Counted from the stretch's first letter, positions 1-8,501 are shown. The stretch: DNA of 50,623 bases from JADLGF01 sp020849415 (GCA_033812595.1 JAPXTJ010000004.1:1-50623), one strand, 5' to 3'. Translations and numbers: made by a program. The notes: generated by a model from the sequence alone, not told the origin.

Positions 1-515
1 CCGCCGATCCGAAGAGTTTCGACGGGCTGACCAAGGCGCTGACCGGCACGAGCCAGGAGTTCGCCGCCGGGGTGAACGGCGCGGCGCTGACGCTCGATAT
101 GGTCGATCAGCTGGTCGATCTGGTGGCGCCGGGTAAGCCGGACGCCCTCTTCATGAGCAAGCGTACGCGGCGCAAGCTTTCGAGCCTGCGGCGGGCGAGC
201 GGCAACCTGCTCGAAACCGATGTCGATCAGTTCGGGCAGCGGGCGCTCTTCTACGACGGCATTCCGGTACTGGTCGATGATTTCGTCAGTAACGCGCAGA
301 CGCAGGGATCGTCCGGCCCGACCACCTCGTCGGTCTACGCGGTCAAGTTCGGGCAGGGGGTGGGCGTGCTCGGGCTGGAGCACGGCGGTATCGCCATCGA
401 GCCGGTCGGGGAACTGGAAACGAAGGACGCCACCCGCTGGCGGGTGAAGTGGTACTGCGGCCTGGCGATCTTCTCGATGCTCGGCGTGGCGCGGGTGAAG
501 GGGATCACGGCTTAG
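1..515 (+). CDS. Phage-type (HK97-fold) major capsid protein, C-terminal part, cut by window edge
   Basis: The reading frame is open from the left edge (first full codon at position 3) to the stop at 513-515, so only the C-terminal ~170 residues are present. The text PDALFMSKRTRRKLSSLRR followed by YDGIPVLVDDF and a glycine-rich beta segment ending WRVKWYCGLAIFSMLGVARV is typical of HK97-type major capsid proteins, which build the icosahedral shell. A GTG at 72 could be read as a start but the frame continues upstream without a stop, so it is internal. No other virion gene is adjacent: the next one (portal) is 8.3 kb to the right. An encapsulin is a less likely alternative, because the loop and strand text is phage-like. 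Confidence 0.8.
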   Translation, partial: ADPKSFDGLTKALTGTSQEFAAGVNGAALTLDMVDQLVDLVAPGKPDALFMSKRTRRKLSSLRRASGNLLETDVDQFGQRALFYDGIPVLVDDFVSNAQTQGSSGPTTSSVYAVKFGQGVGVLGLEHGGIAIEPVGELETKDATRWRVKWYCGLAIFSMLGVARVKGITA

Positions 516-601
516 GCGTGAGGCGTGAGGCGTGAGGCGTGAGGCGTGAGGCGTGAGGAACGTTAGCGGATTCCTCGATGCGCCTTATGCCTTACGCCCT
601 G
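516..601. repeat. Heptanucleotide tandem array with inverted partner (array A)
   Basis: Immediately after the capsid stop codon there are six perfect copies of GCGTGAG (516-557). From 581 to 601 three heptamers CGCCTTA, TGCCTTA, CGCCCTG follow in the opposite sense. As RNA the two arrays pair over 15 positions using only Watson-Crick and G-U pairs. It lies between two convergent genes, overlapping the last codons of the methyltransferase, so it can act as a two-way transcript end. Confidence 0.85.
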
Positions 602-1374
602 GTTCCGATCACTGCCCGGGCGGTTGCTTCGAGCGTGAATGCCGCCGGGGGATTGCCGAGGATTGCGTGCAATGCCTCGCGCAGCCTGGGTAGTTCTTCC
701 GGCGACAGGGCGTTCATGAAAGTGGCGGTTGGGCCGGCGGCGGATTGCAGCGTTGTCCAGAGGTCGTCGAAATCTTCGTAGGTCACCAAGACGGTCAGCA
801 GGCGTTCGTCGATCGACACCAGGCCCGCCGCGGCAAAGAACTCGGCAATTTCGCCGGGACCGCCGAACTTCACCGACCGATTGTATGACGCACTGATTGG
901 GCCGATCGCTTGAGCCGCTTCGCCAACCAGGCGAAAAAGCTCCATTCCGCCGGTCAGATCCCAAACCACGCCGCCGATCCGGCCTCCGGACTTGGTCACC
1001 CGCATCATTTCGGAGATGCCCAACCGGGGATCGTTCAGGAAATGGAGCACCAGCTGGGCCAGCGTGACGTCGAATACCGAATCGGCGAAGGGCAACGCCT
1101 CGGCCGGGCCGGCTTTCACCGTCACGCCCGGGTTACGTGCCTGGCAGGTCTCGACAAAGCCCGGCGAGGGATCGCAGGCCGAAACCGCGCCGGCGCCGAG
1201 GCGACGGACGAGTTCCCGGGTCAGCGCGCCCGGTCCACACCCGACATCGAGCGCCGTCATCGGGGCCGTGACGCCGGCCAGATCGGCGAAGCGCGGCGCG
1301 ATTTCAGCCGAGTACCGGCCCATAAACCGATCGTATGAATCGCTGGTGGAATGAACGAATCTGGACGAGGACAT
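592..1374 (-). CDS. Class I SAM-dependent methyltransferase
   Basis: A 260-residue cytosolic protein with the Rossmann SAM-binding motif I ALDVGCGPGALT at residues 41-52, an acidic motif II region (SACDPSPGF), and motif IV/post-I text ALPFADSVFDVTLAQLVLHF. This is the UbiE/Methyltransf_11 type. The start ATG at 1374 is preceded by AGGAGG with 8-base spacing. The methyl acceptor cannot be deduced. It is transcribed alone, converging on the capsid gene, from a clear promoter at 1457-1484. Its leader can fold over the ribosome-binding site. Confidence 0.85.
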   Translation of the reverse strand: MSSSRFVHSTSDSYDRFMGRYSAEIAPRFADLAGVTAPMTALDVGCGPGALTRELVRRLGAGAVSACDPSPGFVETCQARNPGVTVKAGPAEALPFADSVFDVTLAQLVLHFLNDPRLGISEMMRVTKSGGRIGGVVWDLTGGMELFRLVGEAAQAIGPISASYNRSVKFGGPGEIAEFFAAAGLVSIDERLLTVLVTYEDFDDLWTTLQSAAGPTATFMNALSPEELPRLREALHAILGNPPAAFTLEATARAVIGTRA

Positions 1375-1376
1375 GA

Positions 1377-1436
1377 GGCGGACCTCCTCAACGAGCAGGA
1401 CCTGCGATCAGAAACGGGCAGGTTGAGGGGGCCGCC
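1377..1436 (-). promoter_or_regulatory. Leader hairpin covering the methyltransferase ribosome-binding site
   Basis: Arms at 1422-1436 and 1377-1392 are complementary (15 versus 16 bases with one bulge). The inner region has a second small stem (1401-1405 with 1418-1422). The Shine-Dalgarno bases (minus-strand AGGAGG, around 1383-1388) lie inside the proximal arm, so the fold would hide them. No known riboswitch consensus was recognised. Confidence 0.45.
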
Positions 1437-1456
1437 TGCAAGCGTGTCGCAGGGCC

Positions 1457-1484
1457 ATTCTAGGTCAAACCTCGACTATGTCAA
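1457..1484 (-). promoter_or_regulatory. Sigma70-like promoter of the methyltransferase
   Basis: On the minus strand TTGACA (1479-1484), 16-base spacer, TAGAAT (1457-1462): a full -35 match and a 5/6 match at -10. It places the transcript start near 1450, giving a leader of about 75 bases that contains the hairpin at 1377-1436. Confidence 0.7.
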
Positions 1485-1514
1485 CCCACTCCATTCGCGC
1501 TGCTTGAAGTCACG

Positions 1515-2708
1515 TTAGATAACAGCACCATCGCGGGCGGTCACTCGGCCGCGTTTCATGACGAGAGTGGGGGTGGGGCGGCGGATGACGGCGGCGCAGT
1601 GGTTTTCTTCCTCGACGAGGACGAGATCAGCCGCTTTGCCGACGGCGAAGCCGTAATCGTCGATGCCCATGACTTCGGCGCTGCTGTTGGTGATGATGTC
1701 GATCACATCCTCGATCTGATCGTCGCGGCGGAAATTGTTGCGGTAGCAGACGAGGTAGGCGCGGTTGAGCATTTCGGGGCGGTTGAGGGGTCCCCAGCTG
1801 TCCTGAATGCCATCGTTGCCGCTGATCATGCGCACGCCGCGCTGGCGGAGGTACTCGACCGGCGGGGCCGGCCGGCCGCCGCTGGGACCGTGGCTCATGA
1901 TCGCGATTTCGAGGTCGAGCAGCTCCTGAATCAGGGCGTCGAGCCGCGCCTGATCAATGCCGCCGAGCGCGAAGGCGTGACTGATGGTGACGCGCCCCTT
2001 CCAGCCGAGGGCGCGGGTGCGCTCGATGATCAGATCGAAGCTGAAGGCGCCGAGTTCGCCCGGTTCGTGGAGGTGGATATCGACATCGACGTCGTGCTTT
2101 TCAGCCAATCCAAAAATCGTATCGAGATGGCCCTTGGGATCGCGGTCGATCGCCGAGGGATCGAGCCCGCCGATGACTTCGGCCCCCTCGCTGAGCGCCT
2201 GATCGAGCAGTTCGACGGTGCCGGGCCTGATCAGCATGCCGCTTTGCGGGAAGGCGACGACCTGAATTTGCACCTTGTCCTTGAGGTCATCCCGTGTTTG
2301 CATGAGGCCGCGCACGCCGTTCAGCCCCCATTCGGTGTCGATATCGGCGAAGGAGCGGATGTGAGTAGTGCCGCTGGCGATGGCGGCGTGGGCGTGGCGG
2401 GTGCTCTGCTGGTGGGCGTCGATATGCTCCTCGCGGCGGAGCTGACGCTCGTTGGCGATGATCTCGGTGATGGTCGAGGTCGGCTTGGTCGAGTGCCAGG
2501 GAAGACCGATCAGGGCCTTGTCCATGTGGGTGTGACCATCGATCAGCCCCTGGAAAAGGAGCGCGCCGTTGCCCTCGATGATCTCGGCGTCGGCCGGAGC
2601 GGCGATGTCCGGCGCGATCTGCCGAATGATGCCATCGGTGACCAGAACGTCGGTCGGTTCCCGCCGGAGGGGACGAGCATTACGGATGAGGGTGGTGACC
2701 ATGGACAT
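1515..2708 (-). CDS. Cytosine-deaminase-like amidohydrolase
   Basis: A 397-residue amidohydrolase of the CodA/N-isopropylammelide group. The metal-binding GLIDGHTHMDKALIG lies near residues 54-68, followed by DIHLHEPGE (third ligand), TISHAFALG, and the late catalytic Asp in SGNDGIQDSWGP. The family hydrolyses amino or amide groups on pyrimidine or triazine rings in the cytosol; the substrate here is open. ATG codons at 2708 and 2702 share one GGAG; the second has the better spacing (9 bases), so the first two residues are uncertain. The gene is divergent from the MFS exporter at 2805, so the two may share a control region at 2709-2804. Confidence 0.8.
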   Translation of the reverse strand: MSMVTTLIRNARPLRREPTDVLVTDGIIRQIAPDIAAPADAEIIEGNGALLFQGLIDGHTHMDKALIGLPWHSTKPTSTITEIIANERQLRREEHIDAHQQSTRHAHAAIASGTTHIRSFADIDTEWGLNGVRGLMQTRDDLKDKVQIQVVAFPQSGMLIRPGTVELLDQALSEGAEVIGGLDPSAIDRDPKGHLDTIFGLAEKHDVDVDIHLHEPGELGAFSFDLIIERTRALGWKGRVTISHAFALGGIDQARLDALIQELLDLEIAIMSHGPSGGRPAPPVEYLRQRGVRMISGNDGIQDSWGPLNRPEMLNRAYLVCYRNNFRRDDQIEDVIDIITNSSAEVMGIDDYGFAVGKAADLVLVEEENHCAAVIRRPTPTLVMKRGRVTARDGAVI

Positions 2709-2804
2709 ACGCTCCTGTCAAAATGGGCGACAACGACCTGATCTTGCCGCAGTCAAACCGTCTCGACAAGCGGGGAGGGCTATGAGCGGTTTAGCATCCC
2801 GATT

Positions 2805-4058
2805 ATGACGGATACCCACCCTTCGACTTCCCCGAACTCGTCGTCCCGGCCGGTTTACGCGCTGCTGACTTCGAACACGCTGGCGTTCATCGCGGAAGCG
2901 ATTTCGCTGGTGGTGATCCCCTGGTTCGTGCTCGAACTGACCGGCAGCTACGCACGGATGGGGATCGTCGGGTTCTTTACGATGTTGCCGCGGGTGATCG
3001 CCATCTTTTTCGGCGGCCAGGTGGTAGACCGGATCGGGTTCCGGACGGCCGGGGTCGCCTCCGATTTGCTCAGCGGCATTTCTGTTTGCGGCATCCCGCT
3101 GCTTTACGCCACCGGTCATCTCACCTTCGAATTGCTGATCGTGCTGGTGATCATCGGCGCGGTGTTCGATGGTCCGGGCGCGACCGCGCGCGATTCGATG
3201 GTGCCGGAGTTGGTGCAGCAGGCGGGCCTGAACCTCGATCGCATCAACGCGTTCTTCCAGGGAACGCGCCGGCTTTCGATGTTCATCGGGCCGATGGTGG
3301 CGGGCGTGCTGGTGACGCAGATCGGCGCCCACAACGTGCTCTGGCTGAATGCGGCGGTGTTCGGGCTCTCGGCGTTGATCACGATTGCGTTCATCCCGGT
3401 TGTCGCGTTACCCGATGTGACTGAGGAGGAGCGGGGCACCTTCTGGTCAAACACCCTCTTCGGATTCCGCTACCTGAAAACGCAAAAGCTGCTCCTCTGG
3501 CTGGCCGGATTTGTCTGTCTCACGAATTTCCTCGATGCGCCCCTGGCAACCGTCAGCTTACCGGCGTTGGTGAACGAAGAGTACGGATCAGCCAGCCGGC
3601 TGGGAGCGTTGCTGGGCGCGACGGGAATCGGGGCGGTGATTGGCACCCTGATCTACAGCGCGATTGCGCCCAGACTCACGCGACGCCGCACGTTTCTGAC
3701 GGCGTTCGCATTCGTCGCGATGGTGTATTTCATGCTTTCGACCGTGCCGCCATTCTGGCTGGCCGTAACCGCGATGCTCACGATGGGGCTTGTGGGGAGT
3801 CCGCTCAATCCGATCCTGATGTCGATCCGCCAGGAGCGGGTGCCGCTGCAGTATCGGGGGCGGGTGTTCAGTTCAATGACCGCTCTCGCGTACATTTCCA
3901 TACCGCTCGGACAACTCCTCGGAGGTTTCGCAGTGGAGTGGTTCGGAGTGCAGGCGGTGATGATGGCGATCGCTATCGCGTATCTGTCAACAGTGGCGGT
4001 GTTTTCCTTCAGCCCGGTCATCCGGCAGATGGATGATGTGGTCATCCCGTCTCGATGA
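2805..4058 (+). CDS. Major facilitator superfamily transporter
   Basis: A 417-residue polytopic membrane protein with about 12 predicted helices in two halves. Loop 2-3 text GGQVVDRIGFRTAGVASDL matches the MFS motif A (GxxxDRxGxR). The pattern resembles the MFS_3/EntS-like exporter branch. No Shine-Dalgarno is visible before the ATG at 2805. A TAGCAT box at 2792-2797 would give an almost leaderless transcript, but this is weak. It is divergent from the amidohydrolase, which could process its substrate, though nothing proves the link. Confidence 0.8.
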   Translation: MTDTHPSTSPNSSSRPVYALLTSNTLAFIAEAISLVVIPWFVLELTGSYARMGIVGFFTMLPRVIAIFFGGQVVDRIGFRTAGVASDLLSGISVCGIPLLYATGHLTFELLIVLVIIGAVFDGPGATARDSMVPELVQQAGLNLDRINAFFQGTRRLSMFIGPMVAGVLVTQIGAHNVLWLNAAVFGLSALITIAFIPVVALPDVTEEERGTFWSNTLFGFRYLKTQKLLLWLAGFVCLTNFLDAPLATVSLPALVNEEYGSASRLGALLGATGIGAVIGTLIYSAIAPRLTRRRTFLTAFAFVAMVYFMLSTVPPFWLAVTAMLTMGLVGSPLNPILMSIRQERVPLQYRGRVFSSMTALAYISIPLGQLLGGFAVEWFGVQAVMMAIAIAYLSTVAVFSFSPVIRQMDDVVIPSR

Positions 4059-4073
4059 GCCGGGCCTGGCTCG

Positions 4074-4079
4074 TATAGT
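4074..4079 (+). promoter_or_regulatory. Likely -10 box (TATAGT) of the AhpD-like gene
   Basis: TATAGT sits 37 bases before the GTG start, leaving a short leader that includes the ribosome-binding site. No convincing -35 hexamer is seen at 16-18 bases upstream. Confidence 0.35.
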
Positions 4080-4115
4080 GAAGACCTGAAACGTCTCTGG
4101 ACCAAGGGAGGGATC

Positions 4116-4577
4116 GTGCCAGCAATGAACACGCAGCGGCTTACGAGCAGCAATGTCAAGAAGTCCGTGCCGGGTCTCTACCCGGCGGCGAGCGCGCTTT
4201 CGGCGGCGGTCAGCGCCAGCGGAGTCGATCCGGAACTGGCCGAATTGATCTACCTGCGCGTGTCGCAGATCAACGGTTGCGCCTACTGCATCCACATGCA
4301 CAACACGAAGCTGCGGGAGATGGGTGTCAGCGAGGCGAAGCGTTCGCTGGTGGTCGCCTGGGAAGAGGCGGGCATCTTCAGCGAGCGGGAAGAGGCCGCC
4401 TTCCGGTGGGCCGAAGCGGTGACCCTGCTGGCAGTCGATCACGTGCCGGATGAGACCTGGGCCGCGGTGCGGGCGGTCTTTTCGGAGGAAGAGATCGTCG
4501 GGCTGACCACCGCCGTGTGCGCGATCAATGTCTGGAACCGGCTGGCCGTCCCCTTCCGCTACGCGCCCGAACTCTGA
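4116..4577 (+). CDS. Carboxymuconolactone decarboxylase / AhpD-family protein
   Basis: A 153-residue all-helical cytosolic protein with the AhpD core signature: NGCAYCIHMH at about residues 54-63 gives Cys55, Cys58 and the histidines of the peroxidase-type CxxC site. Members reduce peroxides or act in protocatechuate breakdown; the CxxC favours a redox role. The GTG at 4116 is chosen because GGGAGGG ends 5 bases before it, while the ATG at 4125 is too far from it. It is followed at 113 bases by a small secreted protein and the copper cluster on the same strand. Confidence 0.8.
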   Translation: MPAMNTQRLTSSNVKKSVPGLYPAASALSAAVSASGVDPELAELIYLRVSQINGCAYCIHMHNTKLREMGVSEAKRSLVVAWEEAGIFSEREEAAFRWAEAVTLLAVDHVPDETWAAVRAVFSEEEIVGLTTAVCAINVWNRLAVPFRYAPEL

Positions 4578-4689
4578 GAAGACTTCTGACGCGTCCGGCA
4601 TCGGCATCCATTCCTCCGGCAACTGCGTATTGTCTGGAAACGCGCCCGACGATACAGTGACGGCAGGCGTTCACAGCGGCGAGGAGCGG

Positions 4690-5139
4690 ATGACGCGCGG
4701 CAGGAGACAACGGCACGGACTGAGGCGATCGCTGGTATTGGCGATCCTTCTCGGGCTGCTCCTCATTCCGGCCACCTGTTCGCACGCGGCGGGTCCGCAC
4801 TCGATCTTCCTCGATCCGCGCGGCGGCGCTGCCCACGATGACGATGCGCACGCCGGACACTCGCTGCTGGAGCACGTGCTCCTCAATGAAACGCACCGGC
4901 CGGCGGCTGCACCCGCTTCCGGCTCGGTCGCTCCGGAAGCGCCCGCTCCCGCGGGCCGGCCGATGCTGCACGATCTGCCGACCACGATGCTGGTGACCAT
5001 CGCCGCGTCGAACGTGGTGCTCGACCTGCCGGAATTACTCGTGATTCCAGCGGCTGAGAGTCCCGTAAACCCGCTCATCACCGACCGGCTCGCCGGTATC
5101 GAAACGGCGGTCGAAGCGCCCCCTCCGCGCGAATCCTGA
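4690..5139 (+). CDS. Small secreted His/Asp-rich protein, unknown function
   Basis: A 149-residue protein with an N-terminal signal peptide: Arg-rich start, hydrophobic core LVLAILLGLLLIPATCSHAA, cleavage expected after SHAA. A metal-ligand-like stretch HDDDAHAGHSLLEH follows near residues 48-61, then a Pro/Ala-rich linker. I do not recognise a family. The ATG at 4690 follows GAGGAG closely; the frame is open upstream but without a start supported by a ribosome-binding site. Its place directly before the YtkA-like and CopCD genes suggests a periplasmic copper-related role. This is inference. Confidence 0.55.
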   Translation: MTRGRRQRHGLRRSLVLAILLGLLLIPATCSHAAGPHSIFLDPRGGAAHDDDAHAGHSLLEHVLLNETHRPAAAPASGSVAPEAPAPAGRPMLHDLPTTMLVTIAASNVVLDLPELLVIPAAESPVNPLITDRLAGIETAVEAPPPRES

Positions 5140-5219
5140 AACGGATCGAATCGAACCAGTCGTCGAGCGCCGCCCAAGTGCGGTGGTGCTCAGGGTTTTC
5201 GCGTATCTGGAGGAACACC

Positions 5220-5732
5220 ATGCGTTCAATCAATCGCCGTCGGTTCGGTTTCGTCAGCTTCGGCGCGCTGCTGGTGGTCGCGGCGCTCTTCGCCGCGCTC
5301 GCCCCGTTCAGCACGACCGCGCACGAGCATCGTCACGTCGGTGACTATGAGTTCGTGGTCGGCTTTCTGAACGAGCCGGCCGTTTCGAACGAGTTGAACG
5401 GGCTCGATCTGCGCATCAGCGCGCCGGTGGCCGATGCCACCCCGAATGCGGATGGCGACGTCGAAACCGAGCCGGTGGCCGGGCTCGAAACGAGCCTGCA
5501 GGCCGAGGTGATCTTCGGCGACCAGCGGATGAATCTCACCCTGGCGCAGGTTTGGAACACGCCGGGCAGCTACTACGCCAACTTCATCCCGACCCAGCCG
5601 GGCGATTACTCGTTCCACGTCTGGGGCACGATCGATGGCGTGGAGATCGATGAGACCTTCACGGCCGGACCGGGCACCTTCTCGACCGTGATCGATCGCA
5701 CCACACTCGAATTCCCGTCCAGCGCGGACTAA
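5220..5732 (+). CDS. Exported YtkA/FixH-like beta-domain protein of the copper cluster
   Basis: A 170-residue protein with an N-terminal membrane/signal segment (residues ~10-30), then HEHRH just after the cleavage region and a beta-sandwich-like domain ending in YYANFIPTQPGDYSFHVWG. That text resembles YtkA-like domains, often found beside CopC/CopD genes. The N-terminal His cluster could bind metal. The ATG at 5220 has GGAGG seven bases upstream. It is followed by a hairpin (5745-5770) and then CopCD, so the hairpin may lower read-through. Family assignment is from pattern only. Confidence 0.6.
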   Translation: MRSINRRRFGFVSFGALLVVAALFAALAPFSTTAHEHRHVGDYEFVVGFLNEPAVSNELNGLDLRISAPVADATPNADGDVETEPVAGLETSLQAEVIFGDQRMNLTLAQVWNTPGSYYANFIPTQPGDYSFHVWGTIDGVEIDETFTAGPGTFSTVIDRTTLEFPSSAD

Positions 5733-5744
5733 CGCACCGCCACG

Positions 5745-5770
5745 GGGGTCACCGTCTGGGCGGTGACCCC
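5745..5770 (+). terminator. Intra-cluster hairpin, possible attenuator before CopCD
   Basis: Perfect 10-base arms GGGGTCACCG and CGGTGACCCC with loop TCTGGG. There is no T-run, so it may be a partial terminator or an RNA-processing/stability element between two genes of one cluster. Confidence 0.45.
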
Positions 5771-5789
5771 TTCGGGAGCCTGGAATGAC

Positions 5790-7625
5790 ATGACTGCTTC
5801 GTTGATACGCCGTTGCGGTGCGGCGGTCGGGCTGGTGCTGCTCATCCTGGGGTTGGGCAGCGCGCCGGCCGAAGGTCACGCGTTTCTTGAGCGGAGCGAT
5901 CCGGCCGCGAACGCGATCCTGCCGACCTCGCCCGCCACGGTGTCGCTCTGGTTCACCGAGCGGCTCGAACCGGCCTCCACCTCCGCGCGGCTGATCGATC
6001 AGCGCGGGGTGGAGATGGGGGGAGTCTCCTTCGCAATCGGCAGTGAAAAGCAGCTGATCGTCACCCTGCCGCCCGATCTGCCGAACGGCACATACTCGAT
6101 CGTCTGGCGGAACGTTTCGCGGGACGATGGCCACCCGGCCAATGGCTACGTGCCCTTCACGGTCGGGACGATCGCCGATGTAGCGCCGGTGGTGTTGACC
6201 GGCGCCGGTGAGGGCGGCGCTCCGCAGTGGTTGCGGGCGGGATCGCGCTGGCTGGCCTTCATCGGGCTTTTTGCGGTGGTCGCCGTCTGGCCGGTTTGGG
6301 GGCTGGTGCTCTCGCCGGCGCTACGCTCGACGCCGGCATCGGCGGAGCGGGGCACGGGCATCGTCGAGCGCTTTGCGCTGGTGGCGATCGGGATGAGCCT
6401 GGTCGGCAACCTGGCGGCATTGATCGCGCAGGCGCTCGATGTCGGCGGCGAGTTCGGTGAGGCGCTCGACGCCACCCTGTTCGATTCCCGCTACGGCGAC
6501 TTGATGATGCTGCGGATTGGACTGCTGCTGGCGCACGGACTGGTGCTTTCGTTCATCGACTGGCGCGATCCGTGGGAGCGGGCCGAACTCGCCGGCGTGG
6601 CGCTGGCGAGCTCGGTGGCGATGGTGCTGCCCTTCAGTCTGAACGCGCACGCCTCGGCCCAACCGGCGGGACGCGCATTCGCGATCGCGGCCGACGCGGT
6701 GCACCTCACCGCCGCCGCCATCTGGGCCGGCGGCGCGTTGCTGTTGCTGACGCTGGTCGTCGGGATTTGGCGATCCCGGCCGGAAGATGCCCGTCCGCTG
6801 GCTTCAGCCGCGATCCCGCGCTTTTCGGCGCTGGCGATCGCGGCCTGGATCTGCCTGGCGGCGACCGGTGTCTACGCCGCCTGGCTGGAAATCGGCGGGT
6901 GGAATGCCGCCCGGGAAACCGATTACGGCCGGGCCTTCCTGGTGAAAATGGCGCTGGCGATAATCACGCTACTCTTCGGCGCCTTCCATTTACTGATCGT
7001 GACGCGCCGGCTGAACTCGTCCTCCGGTGAGCGCTGGAGCGGCCGCTTCCGGGGCTCGCTGGCGATCGAGGTCGCCGTGATCGCATTGCTGCTGCTCGCG
7101 ACCGGCTGGATGACCTCGCAACCTCCCGCCCGGGAAGTGCTGGCGGCGGAATCACCGGCCGCGGCGCAAATCGTACTGACCCTCGAAGCGAACGGCACGA
7201 CCGGTACGTTGCTGATCGCGCCGGGAACGGCGGGGCCGAACACGGTGTCGCTGCAGTTGCCGGCGGGGATAGCGCCGGCCGACGCCGAAGCGTTGCTCCG
7301 GCTGACCGGCCCCGACCCGGGCATGGGTGAACCGGAGATCACGCTGAACCCGACCGGGGACGGCATCTGGTCAATCGACGGCAGCCAGTTCAGCGTCGAG
7401 GGTGCGTGGTCGGTGACGGCGATCGTGCGCAAGATCGGCGAATTCCAGTGGCAGGCGACGGCGAACACCGTCATCGCCGCCGCGCCGGAAACGGGTCAGG
7501 CCTCGATCTGGCGGCTCGGTGACTGGTGGATCGTTGGGTTGGTCGTGCTGGTGGTGGTCGCGATCGCGACGGGTTACGGATTGCTCCGACGGCGGTTCGA
7601 ACCGGCAGCGGGTACAGTGATGTAA
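5790..7625 (+). CDS. CopC-CopD fusion, copper resistance/uptake membrane protein
   Basis: A 611-residue fusion. After a signal segment (residues ~5-30) comes a CopC domain starting GHAFLERSDPA and ending RDDGHPANGYVPFTVG; the N-terminal His and the DGH pair are the Cu(II)-binding residues of CopC. A CopD membrane domain with about 8 helices follows from residue ~145, then a C-terminal beta domain and a last helix. The same layout is seen in Bacillus YcnJ. CopC binds periplasmic copper and CopD is thought to pass it across the membrane. The ATG at 5790 is preferred over an upstream GTG (5763), which lies inside the hairpin. Confidence 0.85.
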   Translation: MTASLIRRCGAAVGLVLLILGLGSAPAEGHAFLERSDPAANAILPTSPATVSLWFTERLEPASTSARLIDQRGVEMGGVSFAIGSEKQLIVTLPPDLPNGTYSIVWRNVSRDDGHPANGYVPFTVGTIADVAPVVLTGAGEGGAPQWLRAGSRWLAFIGLFAVVAVWPVWGLVLSPALRSTPASAERGTGIVERFALVAIGMSLVGNLAALIAQALDVGGEFGEALDATLFDSRYGDLMMLRIGLLLAHGLVLSFIDWRDPWERAELAGVALASSVAMVLPFSLNAHASAQPAGRAFAIAADAVHLTAAAIWAGGALLLLTLVVGIWRSRPEDARPLASAAIPRFSALAIAAWICLAATGVYAAWLEIGGWNAARETDYGRAFLVKMALAIITLLFGAFHLLIVTRRLNSSSGERWSGRFRGSLAIEVAVIALLLLATGWMTSQPPAREVLAAESPAAAQIVLTLEANGTTGTLLIAPGTAGPNTVSLQLPAGIAPADAEALLRLTGPDPGMGEPEITLNPTGDGIWSIDGSQFSVEGAWSVTAIVRKIGEFQWQATANTVIAAAPETGQASIWRLGDWWIVGLVVLVVVAIATGYGLLRRRFEPAAGTVM

Positions 7626-7642
7626 CCGAAAAGGAGGGATCG

Positions 7643-8470
7643 ATGACGATCTGGCTTTGCGCGACCTGCGGGGTGGAATTCGAAGCGGAACTGCCGCCGG
7701 AGTGTCCGATCTGCGCCGATGAGCGCCAGTACCTGCCGGTGGGCGGGCAAATCTGGATCACGCTCGACGCGCTGCAATCGACCCGTAAGGCCACGGTTCA
7801 GGAGATCGAACCGGACCTTTACGTGATTACCGTATCACCCTCGGTCGGGATCGGGCATCGCGGGCTGCTGGTGCGGACCGAGCAGGGCAACCTGCTCTTC
7901 GATCCGCCCGGCTACTTCGATGACGACCTGCTCGCCACCCTGCGGGAGTTGGGCGGCATCGCGGCGATCGCCTCCAGCCACCCGCACCTGACCGGGCTGT
8001 CGATTTCGTTGAGTCACCGTTTCGGGAATATCCCGGTCTGGGTGAATGGCGACAACCGGCGTTGGGTGATGCGGCCCGATCCGGTCATCCAATTCTGGCT
8101 CGACGAGGCCGAACCGCTGCCGGGCCTGAAGCTGGTGCAGTGCGGCGGGCACTTCGCGGGGAGCGCCGTCCTGCACTGGCCGGGCGGCGCCGGCGGCAAG
8201 GGCGCGATCCTGACCGGCGACACGATCGGGGTGAATACCGATCGGGCGACGGTGACTTTCCTGCGCAGCTTCCCGAACCGGATTCCGCTCCCGGAGCGCT
8301 CGGTACGCAAGATCGTGCGTGCGATCGAGCCGCTGGCGTTCGATCGCCTGTACGACGGCTTCTCACCCGGCCTCATCGCGGAGGGAGCGAAGGAATCGAT
8401 CCGCTACTCGGCCGCTCGCTACATCGGCTGGATTTCGGACGCGATCCGCGATCCGGATGAACGCGTGTAG
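7643..8470 (+). CDS. Rubredoxin-like zinc ribbon fused to metallo-beta-lactamase fold
   Basis: A 275-residue protein. Residues 5-24 hold two CxxC pairs (CATC, CPIC), a zinc-ribbon or rubredoxin-like knuckle. The rest reads as an MBL fold with late motifs GGHFAG and LTGDT. The usual HxHxDH motif is replaced by HPHLTG (codons 7979-7996), so the second metal site is incomplete. I recall related MBL proteins with an HPHxx variant, so this is probably a family trait. AGGAGG lies five bases before the ATG; the gene follows CopCD by 17 bases. A redox or hydrolytic role in the copper cluster is possible but unproven. Confidence 0.75.
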   Translation: MTIWLCATCGVEFEAELPPECPICADERQYLPVGGQIWITLDALQSTRKATVQEIEPDLYVITVSPSVGIGHRGLLVRTEQGNLLFDPPGYFDDDLLATLRELGGIAAIASSHPHLTGLSISLSHRFGNIPVWVNGDNRRWVMRPDPVIQFWLDEAEPLPGLKLVQCGGHFAGSAVLHWPGGAGGKGAILTGDTIGVNTDRATVTFLRSFPNRIPLPERSVRKIVRAIEPLAFDRLYDGFSPGLIAEGAKESIRYSAARYIGWISDAIRDPDERV

Positions 8471-8473
8471 CGG

Positions 8474-8501
8474 GTTCCGCGTTCCTGGTTCCGCGTTCCG
8501 C
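8474..8501. repeat. Heptanucleotide tandem array (array B)
   Basis: Four heptamers: GTTCCGC, GTTCCTG, GTTCCGC, GTTCCGC, starting three bases after the stop codon of the upstream gene. The motif is close to array C at 16304-16331. Confidence 0.75.

Noticed and set aside
516..601. CRISPR array
   Set aside because: The units are 7 bases, contiguous and without spacers; no cas genes are present.
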